Source of the DNA: Chromobacterium violaceum ATCC 12472
Lineage (GTDB): Bacteria; Pseudomonadota; Gammaproteobacteria; Burkholderiales; Chromobacteriaceae
Assembly (NCBI RefSeq): GCF_000007705.1
Contig: NC_005085.1
Coordinates: forward strand, 3,791,752 to 3,855,751
Reading direction: 5' to 3'
Length of the DNA stretch: 64,000 bases
The position numbers and the translations under genes are program-made. The notes under the pieces were generated by a model. That model saw nothing but the letters and a program-made list of their open reading frames with translations, searched no databases and was not told where the DNA came from. Positions within the stretch are counted from its first letter, which is position 1. Each line of letters begins with the position of its first letter. Shown here in pieces: positions 39,748 to 51,608 of this stretch.

Positions 39748-41850
39748 TCAGTTGAAGGTCAACGCCGAGGTGAAGTCCCCCATCGGCTTGCCGCCATTCC
39801 TCACCAGCGCGACGTCGCGCGCGGTCACGCCCGGCAACGGCTGCAGGCCGAAGCGGCGGGTCAGGAAGCGCAGGATGGACGCGGTGTCGTATTGGGTGTG
39901 GTCGACATAGCCTTTCTTGGCGAACGGCGAGATCAGCATGGCCGGGATGCGGGTGCCCGGGCCCCAGCGGTCGCCCTTGGGCACCGCAGCGTGATCGTAG
40001 AAGCCGCCGTTCTCGTCATAGGTGACCACCACCAGCATGTTCTTCCACTGCGGGCTCTGCTGCAGCTTGGCGATCACCGAGGCGATGTGGGCGTCGCCAT
40101 CGGCCACGCTGGCGTAGCCGGCATGCTGGTTCAGATTGCCCTGCGGCTTGTAGAACGCCACCTGCGGCAGCGTGCCCGCCGCCGCCGCGCCCAGGAAGTC
40201 CTGGTCGAAATCCTTCAGGTGCTGGCCGCGATAGGCCGCCTGCTTGGAAGGATCGAAGCCGGCGTAGTAGTTGAACGGCTGATGGTGGGCCTGGAAATTC
40301 GGCACGCTGCCATTGTAGATCTTGCTGCGGTCGGCGGTGGACTGCGCCCAGCCGCCGGCATACCAGGCCCAGCTCACCTTCTTGGCGTCCAGCCTGTCGG
40401 CGATGGTCGCCTGGGTCTGGGCCGGCAAGGTGTTGGCCTTGGCCGGGTCGGCGTAGAGGCCGCTGGCATCGCCGGAAGCCGGGGCGTTGCCGCTGGGCTG
40501 GAACGCCGGCTGCATGGTGTTGACCGCGTAATACATGCCGGCCGCGTCCTTGGGCGTCAGATTGCCGTCGTTCAGGTACTTGGCCGGGCCGGACAGCACC
40601 GATGCCGGCGCATTGGCGGCCGGCGTCAGGCGGATGAAGTTGCCGTTGCCGTCTACGTCTATCGCCGAGATGCTGCCCTTGGCCGGCGAGGCATCGGCAT
40701 TCGGATACTGCGGCGCGCAGGCGCAGACCAGGTACTGGTGGTTGAGGAAGGAGCCGCCGAAAGCGCCCATGAAGAAGTTGTCGGCCAGCGTGTATTGCTG
40801 GGCCAGCTTCCACATCGCCATCTTGCTGCCGTCGTAATACCCCATGGACAGGCTGCCGGCGTCGGAGTAGGCGGCGAACTTGTCGTTGGCGCCGCCGTTG
40901 ATCTGCATCTGGTTATTGTAGAAGCGATGGACCAGGTCGCGGGTGACCACCGACTGCGGCACCGCCACGCCGGTGCCGTTCAGGCCGTTGGGATCGTCGA
41001 TCTGGAACGGTTTGTTGGCGAAACCTATGGTCTGCGCCTGGCTCAGCGTCACCGGCTGGCCGGCGGCGGTCAGGCCGCCCCAGGTGGGCGGCAGCGCCGG
41101 CAGAACCGAGTTGTCGAAATCCTTCTGCGCGACGTAGCCGCCCTTGGAGGCCGGATTCACGCCGGGCACGCCGTTGGCGCCGGGGAACAGGCCGTACAGA
41201 TTGTCGAAGCCGCGGTTCTCGGCGTAGATCACCACCACGTTCTTGATGTCGGACAGCGCCATCCGCTTGTGCAGGCTGGCCTTGACGTCGCCACCTGCGC
41301 CCGCCTCCTTCATCGCGCCGGCGATGGCGTCGATGTTCTGGTTGATGGCCGCCTTCAACGCCGCCTTGACGTCGGGATCGCTTTCCTTGTTATGGTCACC
41401 CAACAGCTTATCCGCCGGCACGCCCACTCGGGCCGCCACCGCGCCGCGCGCGCTGGCGAGGTCCATGCCGCCGTCCATCAGGTCGGCCACTTCCGTGGAC
41501 AACGAGCTGACCACGCCAGGGGCGGAAGCCGGCGCGCGGAACACCAAGGGGTCGGTCACCGGCGTCGCGGTTTTGGCGTCGGGATCGTAGCGGACGGCAT
41601 CGGTTCCCACTTCGACCACCACATCGCCCTGCCCATTGAGGCTGAACGCGCCGTTGTCGTCGGTGTAGGTCGAGATTTCGGTGCTGTCGCAGCGGCCGTT
41701 GCCGTTACGATCGAGGCAGACTTTGGCATGGCGGAAGTAGCTGCCGGTCACCACCCCGCTGGTGGAGGCCGAGCCGCCGGCGCTGCCGCAGGCGCTCAAA
41801 ACGGCGGCGCCGATCACGGTCAGCGCCAGCCCACAGGCTAAACGTTGCAT
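39748..41850 (-). CDS. Lipoprotein acid phosphatase / phospholipase C-like phosphoesterase
   Basis: A 700-aa exported lipoprotein: lipobox LSAC near residue 20. An N-terminal extension about 30-100 resembles a small beta-sandwich with an EF-hand-like loop (DRNGNGRCDSTE). The catalytic domain, about 205-700, is of the AcpA/phospholipase C alkaline-phosphatase-like superfamily: VVVIYAENRGFDNLYGLFPGA, ADNFFMGAFGGSFLNHQYLVC, HAGYASVADGDAHIA, VVTYDENGGFYDHA and GPGTRIPAMLISPFAKKGYVDH. It hydrolyses phosphomonoesters or phospholipids at the cell surface. ATG 41850 is preferred over an adjacent GTG for its AAGGA spacing. Pho box upstream implies phosphate-starvation control. Confidence 0.9.
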   Translation of the reverse strand: MQRLACGLALTVIGAAVLSACGSAGGSASTSGVVTGSYFRHAKVCLDRNGNGRCDSTEISTYTDDNGAFSLNGQGDVVVEVGTDAVRYDPDAKTATPVTDPLVFRAPASAPGVVSSLSTEVADLMDGGMDLASARGAVAARVGVPADKLLGDHNKESDPDVKAALKAAINQNIDAIAGAMKEAGAGGDVKASLHKRMALSDIKNVVVIYAENRGFDNLYGLFPGANGVPGVNPASKGGYVAQKDFDNSVLPALPPTWGGLTAAGQPVTLSQAQTIGFANKPFQIDDPNGLNGTGVAVPQSVVTRDLVHRFYNNQMQINGGANDKFAAYSDAGSLSMGYYDGSKMAMWKLAQQYTLADNFFMGAFGGSFLNHQYLVCACAPQYPNADASPAKGSISAIDVDGNGNFIRLTPAANAPASVLSGPAKYLNDGNLTPKDAAGMYYAVNTMQPAFQPSGNAPASGDASGLYADPAKANTLPAQTQATIADRLDAKKVSWAWYAGGWAQSTADRSKIYNGSVPNFQAHHQPFNYYAGFDPSKQAAYRGQHLKDFDQDFLGAAAAGTLPQVAFYKPQGNLNQHAGYASVADGDAHIASVIAKLQQSPQWKNMLVVVTYDENGGFYDHAAVPKGDRWGPGTRIPAMLISPFAKKGYVDHTQYDTASILRFLTRRFGLQPLPGVTARDVALVRNGGKPMGDFTSALTFN

Positions 41851-41884
41851 CACGGATTTCCTTGCTGTTTAAGGTAAAATGCGA

Positions 41885-41918
41885 AGTATCGCGACGGCAT
41901 GTTACATTACATTTACAT
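41885..41918 (-). promoter_or_regulatory. Pho box and promoter of the phosphatase gene
   Basis: Minus strand ATGTAAA-TGTA-ATGTAAC (41901-41918), two 7-bp repeats with an 11-bp period as in PhoB sites, then a 10-bp gap and -10 GATACT (41885-41890), the standard PhoB-promoter geometry. The phosphatase ATG lies about 35 nt downstream. Confidence 0.7.
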
Positions 41919-41974
41919 TCTGTTAGTATTTTCCGTATAAACAGACGCTGTATTTCCATTTTCATCTTTCTGTC

Positions 41975-43261
41975 ATGAAGCCGAAGTACAGTCCCGCCAC
42001 CGCAATCGACGCCGTCACCATGCAACGAATCCTCGCGCTCATCCTGCTGTCCTGCTCCAGCCTCATCTCGGCCGGCGCGCCCGCCAAACCAGCTTATCAA
42101 GGCGCCAGCTACGCGCCGGGCCCGCGCCCTGTCAGCGCCAAGCAGCTGGAAGCGCTCGGCCGCCAGCTGTTCTTCGACCGCTCGCTGTCGGCCTCCGGCA
42201 AGATGTCCTGCGCCAGTTGCCACAGTCCCGACCATGCCTATGGCCCGCCCAACGGCCTGCCCGCGCAACTGGGCGGCCGGGATGGCAAGCAGCCCGGCAC
42301 CCGCGCCGTGCCGTCCTTGCGCTACTTGCAGACCGTGCCGCCCTTCAGCGAACACTTCCACGACAACGACGGCAACGACAGCGAGGATGCCGGTCCCACC
42401 GGCGGCTACACCTGGGACGGCCGCGCCGACTCCGCCCACGCCCAGGCCGCGATGCCGCTGCTAGCCGCCAACGAGATGGCCAACGGCACGCCGGCAGCAG
42501 TCGTCGGCAAGCTGCGGCGCTCATCTTCCGCCGCGCGCTTCAGGAGCCTGTTCGGCGACGACATCTTCAGCCGCCCCGCGCAGGCTTTCGACAAGGCCGC
42601 CCTGGCGCTGGAAGTGTTCCAGCAGAATCCGCGCGAGTTCTATCCCTATGACAGCAAATACGACGCCTACCTGCGTGGCCAGGCCAAGCTGAGCGCGCAG
42701 GAGGCACGCGGCCTGAAAGCCTTCAACGATCCGGGCAAAGGCAACTGCGCGTCCTGCCACATCAGCCAGCGCAGCGAAGGCGGCGCCTTCCCGCAATTCA
42801 GCGACTACGGCCATATCGCCGTCGGCGCACCGCGCAATTCTCAGCTCGCCGCCAACCGCGACAGCCATTACTTCGACCTTGGCCTGTGCGGGCCGGCGCG
42901 CACCGACTTCAAGAACCGCGCCGACTACTGCGGCCTGTTCCGCACCCCCAGCCTGCGCAACGTCGCCACCCGCAAGGTTTTCTTCCACAACGGCGGCTTC
43001 CACGATCTGCGCCAGGTGCTGCGCTTCTATGCCGAACGGGACACGCGTCCGGAAAAGTGGTATCCGAAAGGCAAGGACGGCAAAGTGGCCAAGTTCGACG
43101 ATCTGCCGGCGCGCTATCAGGCCAACGTCAACATGGAGGCGCCATTCGGCGGCAAGGCGGGCGGCAAGCCGATGTTCAACGAGCGCGACATCGACGACAT
43201 GCTGGCTTTTCTGAAAACGCTGAACGACGGCTACAAGCCGGCGCGCCACGGCAAAAGCTGA
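41975..43261 (+). CDS. Periplasmic di-haem cytochrome c peroxidase (MauG/CcpA family)
   Basis: A 428-aa exported peroxidase with two CXXCH haem sites: CASCH at 79-83 and CASCH at 258-262. GRQLFFDRSLSASGKMSC, WDGRADS, FRTPSLRNVA and AFLKTLNDGY are family landmarks. Members reduce H2O2 or oxidise protein side chains using an upstream electron donor such as a cytochrome or cupredoxin. A Met at residue 16 (42020) directly precedes a good signal peptide (MQRILALILLSCSSLISAGA) and could be the true start; neither start has a clear ribosome site. Divergent from the Pho-regulated phosphatase. Confidence 0.9.
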   Translation: MKPKYSPATAIDAVTMQRILALILLSCSSLISAGAPAKPAYQGASYAPGPRPVSAKQLEALGRQLFFDRSLSASGKMSCASCHSPDHAYGPPNGLPAQLGGRDGKQPGTRAVPSLRYLQTVPPFSEHFHDNDGNDSEDAGPTGGYTWDGRADSAHAQAAMPLLAANEMANGTPAAVVGKLRRSSSAARFRSLFGDDIFSRPAQAFDKAALALEVFQQNPREFYPYDSKYDAYLRGQAKLSAQEARGLKAFNDPGKGNCASCHISQRSEGGAFPQFSDYGHIAVGAPRNSQLAANRDSHYFDLGLCGPARTDFKNRADYCGLFRTPSLRNVATRKVFFHNGGFHDLRQVLRFYAERDTRPEKWYPKGKDGKVAKFDDLPARYQANVNMEAPFGGKAGGKPMFNERDIDDMLAFLKTLNDGYKPARHGKS

Positions 43262-43321
43262 GCGATAGCGCGGCCTGCCCGGCTATCCTGAATCATCGAC
43301 TCCGTCCCGCGGGAGCCCCCG

Positions 43322-43675
43322 ATGAAAGTGCTGCGCATCGTCGCCAATATCGCCACGGCCTCCCCGGCCGAAGCGGAACGCTTTTACCGCAATGTGCTGG
43401 GTCTGGACATGGTGATGGACCAGGGCTGGATCCGCATCTACGCATCCGATGCCTCGATGCAGCCGCAGCTCAGCTTCGCCAGCGAAGGCGGCTCCGGCAC
43501 CCCTGTGCCGGCGCTGTCGGTGGAAGTGGACGATGTGGAGCAGGCGCTGGCCAGGGTTCGCGGCGCAGGCATCCCTGTCGTGTACGGCCCGGCCGTGGAG
43601 TCCTGGGGCGTGCGCCGCTTCTTCGTCCGCGATCCGCTTGGCCAACTGATCAATATCCTCCAGCATCTGGACTGA
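43322..43675 (+). CDS. VOC-family (glyoxalase/bleomycin resistance fold) protein
   Basis: A 117-aa single-domain vicinal oxygen chelate protein: VANIATASPAEAERFYRNVLGLDMVMDQG, then VPALSVEVDDVEQALARVRGAGI and a C-terminal RRFFVRDPLGQLINILQH. Metal-site residues cannot be fixed by eye. Possible roles are small-molecule detoxification or binding. Stands 60 nt after the peroxidase gene on the same strand and may be co-transcribed. Confidence 0.85.
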   Translation: MKVLRIVANIATASPAEAERFYRNVLGLDMVMDQGWIRIYASDASMQPQLSFASEGGSGTPVPALSVEVDDVEQALARVRGAGIPVVYGPAVESWGVRRFFVRDPLGQLINILQHLD

Positions 43676-43875
43676 GCCTCCCGACGGGCTCCGCACAGCC
43701 GCTTGATCCCGTAGAACACCCTTCCGCAGCATCGCCTGCCGGCATATTTTCAAACACCGGCGGACAATGCGCCGGCACCGTGAAGCATAAAAACAGCCGT
43801 GCCCGCGCCCCCGCGGGGCCGACTTGCCGCGTCCGGCGCCGGAAGCCATTCATGAGCAGGCCCCAGCAGGCAAAC
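43676..43875. other. Intergenic stretch between convergent genes
   Basis: No gene seen. GC-rich DNA between the VOC gene and the purA terminator. Confidence 0.4.
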
Positions 43876-43903
43876 AAAAAGCCCACCGCAAGCGGTGGGC
43901 TTT
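43876..43903 (-). terminator. Terminator after purA
   Basis: AAAGCCCACCGC-AA-GCGGTGGGCTTT, a perfect 12-bp stem with a minus-strand T-run; it works in both directions. Confidence 0.9.
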
Positions 43904-43928
43904 CCAACAGCGGGAACCAGCGCTCGGC

Positions 43929-45245
<1,317 letters not shown>

Positions 45246-45263
45246 TCAGATTCAAACAAAAAT

Positions 45264-46415
45264 TCAATGAAACGGCGCCAGCTGCCAACCATCGGCAGCG
45301 GGAACCAACTCTCGGTCGCAATTGAGCGCGGCCGCGGATTCGCCCAGATAATCCACCACCACCATCTCGCCTTCGGCGCGCAGCCTCGACACTTCCGCGG
45401 CGGCCGCCGGCAGATGCCGCGCGGAGACGCGGATGCCACGGCTGGGGTCTCGCTCCGGCAGGATGCGCAACAGGTCGCGCAGGTCCAGGCTGAAGCCGGT
45501 GGCGGGACGGGCGCGGCCGAAGCGGCGGCCGACATTGTCGTAGCGGCCGCCGCGGGCGATCGCGTCGGACCAGCCGGGCGCGTAGGCCGCGAACATCAGG
45601 CCGGTGTGGTAGAAGTCGCCGCGCAGCTCGGCCAGGTCGAAGCTCAGCTCCACCCTGCCCTCCATCGCGCGGGCGATGGCGGACAGCTGCATCAAGCCCA
45701 GCTCCACTTCAGGCAGCGAGGGCAGCCGGGTGCGCGCCTTCTCCAGCACCGCGGCCGGGCCGTACAGTTCCGGCAGCGCCAGGAAAGCGCTCTTGTAAGG
45801 CTCGGCCACGCCGGCCACCCGCGCGGCGATGCCGGCGGCGTCCTTGTTCTGCAGCAGGCCGAACAGCTCGCGACTGACCTCGGGCGACAGCCCGGCCGCC
45901 GCGGCCAGGCCGCGGTAAATGGCGATATGGCCGACATCCAGCCGCAGCTTCTTCACGCCGGCCTTTTCCAGCGTGGCCAGCATCAGCTCGATGATCTCCT
46001 GGTCGGCCTCGATGCCGGCGTAGCCGTACAGCTCGGCGCCCACCTGCAGCGGCTCGCGCGAGCTGGTCAGGCCGGACGGGCGGCTGTGCACCACGCTGCC
46101 GGCGTAACACAGGCGGGTGACGCCGGTGCGCTCGCCCAGCAGGTGGGCGTCGATGCGCGCCACCTGCGGCGTGATGTCGGCGCGCAGGCCCAGCTGGCGG
46201 CCGGACAGCTGGTCGTCCAGCTTGAAGGTTTTCAGGTCCAGCGTGTCGTCGCCTTCGCTCACCAGCGAGTCGATGTATTCGATCAGCGGCGGCAGCACCA
46301 GTTCGTAGCCGGCCACGCGAAAGCCTTCCAGCATCGCGGCCTTGGCCGACTCCACCTGGCGCGCGGTGGCCGGCAGGATGTCAGCGATGTATTCGGGTAA
46401 CAGCCAATTACGCAT
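45264..46415 (-). CDS. hisZ: ATP phosphoribosyltransferase regulatory subunit HisZ
   Basis: A 383-aa HisRS-like paralogue that lacks tRNA charging and forms the regulatory subunit of short-form HisG. WLLPEYIADILPATARQVE at the start, LRADITPQVARID (motif-2-like), LCYAGSVVHSRPSG, and GGRYDNVGRRFGRARPATGFSLDLR are HisZ features. hisG is not in the window. Its usual partner purA lies just downstream. Confidence 0.95.
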   Translation of the reverse strand: MRNWLLPEYIADILPATARQVESAKAAMLEGFRVAGYELVLPPLIEYIDSLVSEGDDTLDLKTFKLDDQLSGRQLGLRADITPQVARIDAHLLGERTGVTRLCYAGSVVHSRPSGLTSSREPLQVGAELYGYAGIEADQEIIELMLATLEKAGVKKLRLDVGHIAIYRGLAAAAGLSPEVSRELFGLLQNKDAAGIAARVAGVAEPYKSAFLALPELYGPAAVLEKARTRLPSLPEVELGLMQLSAIARAMEGRVELSFDLAELRGDFYHTGLMFAAYAPGWSDAIARGGRYDNVGRRFGRARPATGFSLDLRDLLRILPERDPSRGIRVSARHLPAAAAEVSRLRAEGEMVVVDYLGESAAALNCDRELVPAADGWQLAPFH

Positions 46416-46431
46416 TTCGTTTCAACAGAAT

Positions 46432-46455
46432 AAAAGGCGGGGAAGGACCCGCCTT
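46432..46455 (-). terminator. Terminator after hflC
   Basis: AAGGCGGG-GAAGGA-CCCGCCTT, 8-bp stem with TTTT on the minus strand, between hflC and hisZ; it may only partly separate the genes. Confidence 0.7.
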
Positions 46456-46513
46456 GTCATCAGCAAACTGGCCAGGTCGCCCCGGCCAGTCTTCTCAAAA
46501 AATCAATTGTCGC

Positions 46514-47398
46514 CTACTTGCTCTTGCCCTGCCCCGCCTGCGGATTCTTCAGATACTTGAAGAAGTCGCTGCTTGGGTCGAGCACCATCACGTCGCTCTT
46601 GTTCTTGAACGACTCTTTGTACGCCTCCATGCTGCGCCAGAAGGCGTAGAACTCGGGGTTCTTGCCATAGGCCTCGGCATAGATCGCCGCCGCCTTGGCG
46701 TCGCCCGCGCCCTTCAGCGCCTGCGCCTTGCGGTAGGCTTCGGCCAGGATCACGTCGCGCTGCTTGTCGGCTTCGGCCCGCACGCGTTCGGCGTCGGCCG
46801 CGCCCTCGCTGCGCAGCTGGCTGGCCACGGTGCGGCGCTCGGACTGCATGCGGTCGTAGACGGAACTGCTTATTTTATCCGGAAAATCGACTCGTTTTAA
46901 GCGCACGTCGAGAATTTCCACGCCTATTTTACGCGCATCCGCGTCCGCGCGCTTGCGAACCGTCTCCATCACCTGGTCGCGCTGGCCGGAAATGACGTCC
47001 GCGACGGTCTTCTGGCCGAACTCGGCGCGCAGGCCGTCGTTGATGGTCTGCTTCAGCCGCGCCACCGCGGCGGCCTCGGAGCCGACGCTCTTGTAGAACT
47101 GTGACACATCCACAACACGCCACTTCACGAAGCTGTCCACCAGCACGTTTTTCTTCTCGCGGGTGTTGAACAGCTCAGGCGCCTCGGCGTCTATGGTCTG
47201 CACGCGGCGGTCGAAATAGCGGACGTTCTGCAGCAACGGAATCTTGAACTGGATGCCCGGCTCGGAGATCACCTTCACGACTTCGCCGAACTGGAAAACC
47301 AGCGCGTACTGGCGCTGATCGACGGTAAACAGCGACAGGCTGGCGACGAACAGCGCGCCGACCACCGCCGCCAGGGTGGGAATCAGTCTTTCAGTCAT
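46514..47398 (-). CDS. hflC: SPFH-domain FtsH modulator HflC
   Basis: A 294-aa inner-membrane SPFH protein: one TM segment about 6-26, then the band-7 domain (QYALVFQFGEVVKVISEPGIQFKIPL, DSFVKWRVVD) and a helical region rich in Glu/Ala/Arg (SEGAADAERVRAEADKQRDVILAEAYRKAQALKGAGDAKA). With HflK it forms a cage around FtsH. Overlaps hflK by 4 nt. Confidence 0.95.
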   Translation of the reverse strand: MTERLIPTLAAVVGALFVASLSLFTVDQRQYALVFQFGEVVKVISEPGIQFKIPLLQNVRYFDRRVQTIDAEAPELFNTREKKNVLVDSFVKWRVVDVSQFYKSVGSEAAAVARLKQTINDGLRAEFGQKTVADVISGQRDQVMETVRKRADADARKIGVEILDVRLKRVDFPDKISSSVYDRMQSERRTVASQLRSEGAADAERVRAEADKQRDVILAEAYRKAQALKGAGDAKAAAIYAEAYGKNPEFYAFWRSMEAYKESFKNKSDVMVLDPSSDFFKYLKNPQAGQGKSK

Positions 47399-48607
47399 CG
47401 CTCCGCTCCAAAGAAATCACGACCGCGCGACGCGTCGCGCCCGTTCTTCGCCGCCGGCGGCGAAGCCGGCTGGGCCGCAGCCTCCGGAGCCGGGGTTGCG
47501 GAGGGTTGCGCCGGAGCCGGCGCGTTGGCAGACGCCATCTGAGCGAGCTTGTCCAACGGCAGGTACAGCAGGCTGTTGCCGCCCTTCTGATCCACCAGCA
47601 CCTTGCTGCTGTTGTTCATGATCTGCTGCATCATGTCCAGGTACAGCCGGTCGCGCATGACCTTGGGTGCCTTGTTGTATTCAGGCAACACTTGTTTGAA
47701 ACGCTCGGCATCGCCCTGGGCGCGCTCGACCACCTGCTGCTGGTAGCCTTCGGCCTCCTGCACCAGGCGCGAGGCCATGCCCTTGGCCTTGGGCACCACC
47801 TCGTTGGCGTAGGCCATGCCTTCATTGCGCAGCTTGTCCTTGTCCTGTCCGGCCTTCACCGCGTCATCGAAGGCGGCCAGCACCGCCTGCGGCGGCTGCA
47901 CGTCGTTGATGTTGACCTTGGCGATGCGGATGCCGGCGTGGTAGCGGTCCAGCACGTCCTGGATCAGTTTGCGCGCGTCGGCGGCGATCTGGGCGCGGCC
48001 CTCGTTCAGCACGAAGTCCACCTTGTTGCGGCCCACCACCTCGCGGATCGCGGTTTCGGCGGCCTGCTTGACCAAGTCCTTGCCGTCGCGCTCGCGCGCG
48101 GCGTTGTTGAACAGGAAGGCGCGCGCATCCTTGATGTCGTACTGCACCGACAGCTGCACGTCGATGATGTTCTGATCCGAGGTCAGCATCAGCGACTCTT
48201 CCGGCACGCGGTTCTGCGCGCTGCCACGGTAGCCGACCTCGACGCTGCGCAGTTCGGTCAGGTTGACGATCTCCGCCTTCTCGAACGGATACGGCGCATG
48301 CCACTGCAAACCGGGCTCAGTCAGCCGGTTGTAGCTGCCCAGGCGCAGCACCACGCCCTCTTCGCGGGCATCGACGATGTAAAAGCCGCTGGCCAGCCAC
48401 AGCGCGGCCAGCACGCCGACCACGACGGCGGCGCCGCCCTTGTACGACGGCGGGGTGAACGACGCGCCGGGACGGTTGCCCTGATTGCCGCCCTGGCCGC
48501 CGTTGTTGGGCTTGCCGCCCAGCAGGCGGGAAAGTTTTCGGTTCAGATCACGGAACACTTCATCGAGGTCCGGTGGCCCATTCTGGCCGTTGCGGCCACG
48601 GTTCGGG

Positions 48608-48621
<14 letters not shown>
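47395..48621 (-). CDS. hflK: SPFH-domain FtsH modulator HflK
   Basis: A 408-aa SPFH protein with a Gly/Asn-rich cytosolic N-terminus, TM about 71-90 (AAVVVGVLAALWLASGFYIV), the band-7 domain (EEGVVLRLGSYNRLTEPGLQWHAPYPFEKAEIVN) and long helices; the C-terminus is Ala/Pro-rich. MSQNDPNRGRNG was chosen as start; a longer frame exists but enters hflX. It overlaps the 3' end of hflX by 14 nt. Confidence 0.95.
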
Positions 48622-49738
<1,117 letters not shown>

Positions 49739-49838
49739 TGTTTGCTAACCATTCGTGAGTACGGCGATAAATGACAAAGGCCGAAAGGCCGCATCCTGAG
49801 ATGCGGCCAATCGGCCCGATCGGCGAAGCGAGGACGGT

Positions 49839-50099
49839 TTAGGCGTCCTGCGCCTGTTCCTGCTTTTGCGCCGGGTGCTCGTGCGGGATATTGACCGGGC
49901 GGGCCGGAACCACGGTGGAGATGGCGTGCTTGTAGACCATCTGGGTGACCGTGTTCTTCAGCAGAACGACGTATTGGTCAAAAGATTCAACCTGACCTTG
50001 CAGCTTGATGCCGTTAACCAGATAAATGGAAACCGGCACGTGTTCCTTGCGCAGGATATTCAGGAAGGGGTCTTGTAACATTTGCCCTTTAGAGCTCAT
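49839..50099 (-). CDS. hfq: RNA chaperone Hfq
   Basis: An 86-aa Sm-like protein. [27 protein letters not shown] includes the proximal-face sRNA site; the second Sm motif [13 protein letters not shown] is complete. The C-terminal tail is short and Gln-rich. It forms hexamers and pairs sRNAs with mRNAs. Lies between der and hflX in the usual order. Confidence 0.98.
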
Positions 50100-50188
50100 T
50101 CGTTTTTCTCCGAATCGTTGATTGTTGTATTAAGTCCAGCAAACAGCGCGGCGGCCTGCTTATTTTTAGCAGAAAACATTCCGCCGTA

Positions 50189-51598
50189 CTATTTCTTGCT
50201 GTTTTTGCCGTAGCGAACTTCCTTTTCCCTGCCCCGCATCTTGGACATCGGCTTGGGCTTGGCCCGCGGCTTGTCCTTTTCGTCGTTGTCGAACGGGTTT
50301 TCCGACGACTTGTACTGCACTCTCAGCGGCGTACCCTGCAATTTGAACACTTTACGGAAAGTATGTTCCAGATAGCGGGTATAGCTGGCCGGAATGCTGT
50401 CCAGCGCATTGCCGTGCACGACGATCACCGGCGGGTTCTGGCCGCCCTGGTGCGCATAGCGCATCTTGGGACGGATCAGGCCCGAGCGCGGCGGCTGCTG
50501 GCGCTCCAGCGCCACCTGCAGCACGCGGGTGAGCTTCGGCGTCGCCAGCTTGCTCATCGCCGCGCGGTAGGCTTCGTCGATGGACTTGAACAAGTCTGCC
50601 ACACCGCGGCCCTCGATGGCCGAGATGTAATGAAACTTTGCGAAATCCAGGAAGTTCAGCTTGCGGGCGATCTCGCGGCGCACGTTTTCCTTCTGCTCGC
50701 CGTCGAGATTGTCCCACTTGTTGACCGCCACCACCAAGGCGCGGCCCGCTTCCAGCGCGAAACCGGCGATGGTGGCGTCCTGCTCGGAGATGTCCAGCTG
50801 CGCGTCCAGCACCAGCACCGCGACGTTGGCGTCCTCGATCGCCTTCATGGTCTTGATGACGGAGAATTTCTCCAGCATCTCGTTGACCTTGGCGCGGCGG
50901 CGCACGCCGGCGGTGTCGATGATGGTATAGGTATGGCCTTCGCGCTCAAAATCAATATAGATGCTGTCGCGCGTGGTTCCGGCCTGATCGAAGGCGATCA
51001 CCCGCTCTTCGCCGAGGATGGCGTTGACCAGCGTGGACTTGCCAACGTTGGGACGGCCGATCACCGCGAACTTCGGATGGCGGCTGTCCTCTTCCTCGAC
51101 TTCGTCGGGGAAGCCTTCCAGCACCAGCTCCATCAGCTCGCGCACGCCGTCGCCGTGGGCGGCGGAGATCACCAGCGGCTCGCCCAGCGCCAGTTCGTGG
51201 AACTCGGCGCCGGCGATCGCGTGCTTCATGCCCTCGGCCTTGTTGACGGCCAGGAACACCGGGCGGTCCAGCTGGCGCAGGCGGTTGGCGATGATCTTGT
51301 CCTGCGGCGTCAGGCCGGCGCGGCCATCCACCAGGAAGACCACGGCATCCGCTTCGTCGACGGCCTGCAGCGTCTGCTTGGCCATCTCGAACAGGATGCC
51401 TTCGTCCACCACCGGCTCGAAGCCGCCGGTGTCGACCACCAGGTACGGTTTCTCGCCAACGCGGCCTTGGCCGTAGTGGCGGTCACGCGTCAGACCAGGC
51501 TGGTCGGCGACCAAGGCGTCGCGGCTGCGGGTCAGCCGATTGAAAAGGGTCGACTTGCCCACATTGGGGCGGCCGACCAGCGCTACGGTAGGTTTCAT
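50189..51598 (-). CDS. der: Ribosome-assembly GTPase Der (EngA)
   Basis: A 469-aa protein with two tandem G domains, each with GRPNVGKST (residues 8-16 and about 180-190), followed by [13 protein letters not shown] and NKAE/NKWD, then a KH-like domain. The C-terminus is Lys/Arg-rich ([18 protein letters not shown]). Essential for 50S assembly. It follows bamB by 10 nt on the same strand. Confidence 0.97.
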   Translation of the reverse strand: MKPTVALVGRPNVGKSTLFNRLTRSRDALVADQPGLTRDRHYGQGRVGEKPYLVVDTGGFEPVVDEGILFEMAKQTLQAVDEADAVVFLVDGRAGLTPQDKIIANRLRQLDRPVFLAVNKAEGMKHAIAGAEFHELALGEPLVISAAHGDGVRELMELVLEGFPDEVEEEDSRHPKFAVIGRPNVGKSTLVNAILGEERVIAFDQAGTTRDSIYIDFEREGHTYTIIDTAGVRRRAKVNEMLEKFSVIKTMKAIEDANVAVLVLDAQLDISEQDATIAGFALEAGRALVVAVNKWDNLDGEQKENVRREIARKLNFLDFAKFHYISAIEGRGVADLFKSIDEAYRAAMSKLATPKLTRVLQVALERQQPPRSGLIRPKMRYAHQGGQNPPVIVVHGNALDSIPASYTRYLEHTFRKVFKLQGTPLRVQYKSSENPFDNDEKDKPRAKPKPMSKMRGREKEVRYGKNSKK

Positions 51599-51608
51599 CT
51601 AAAACTGC

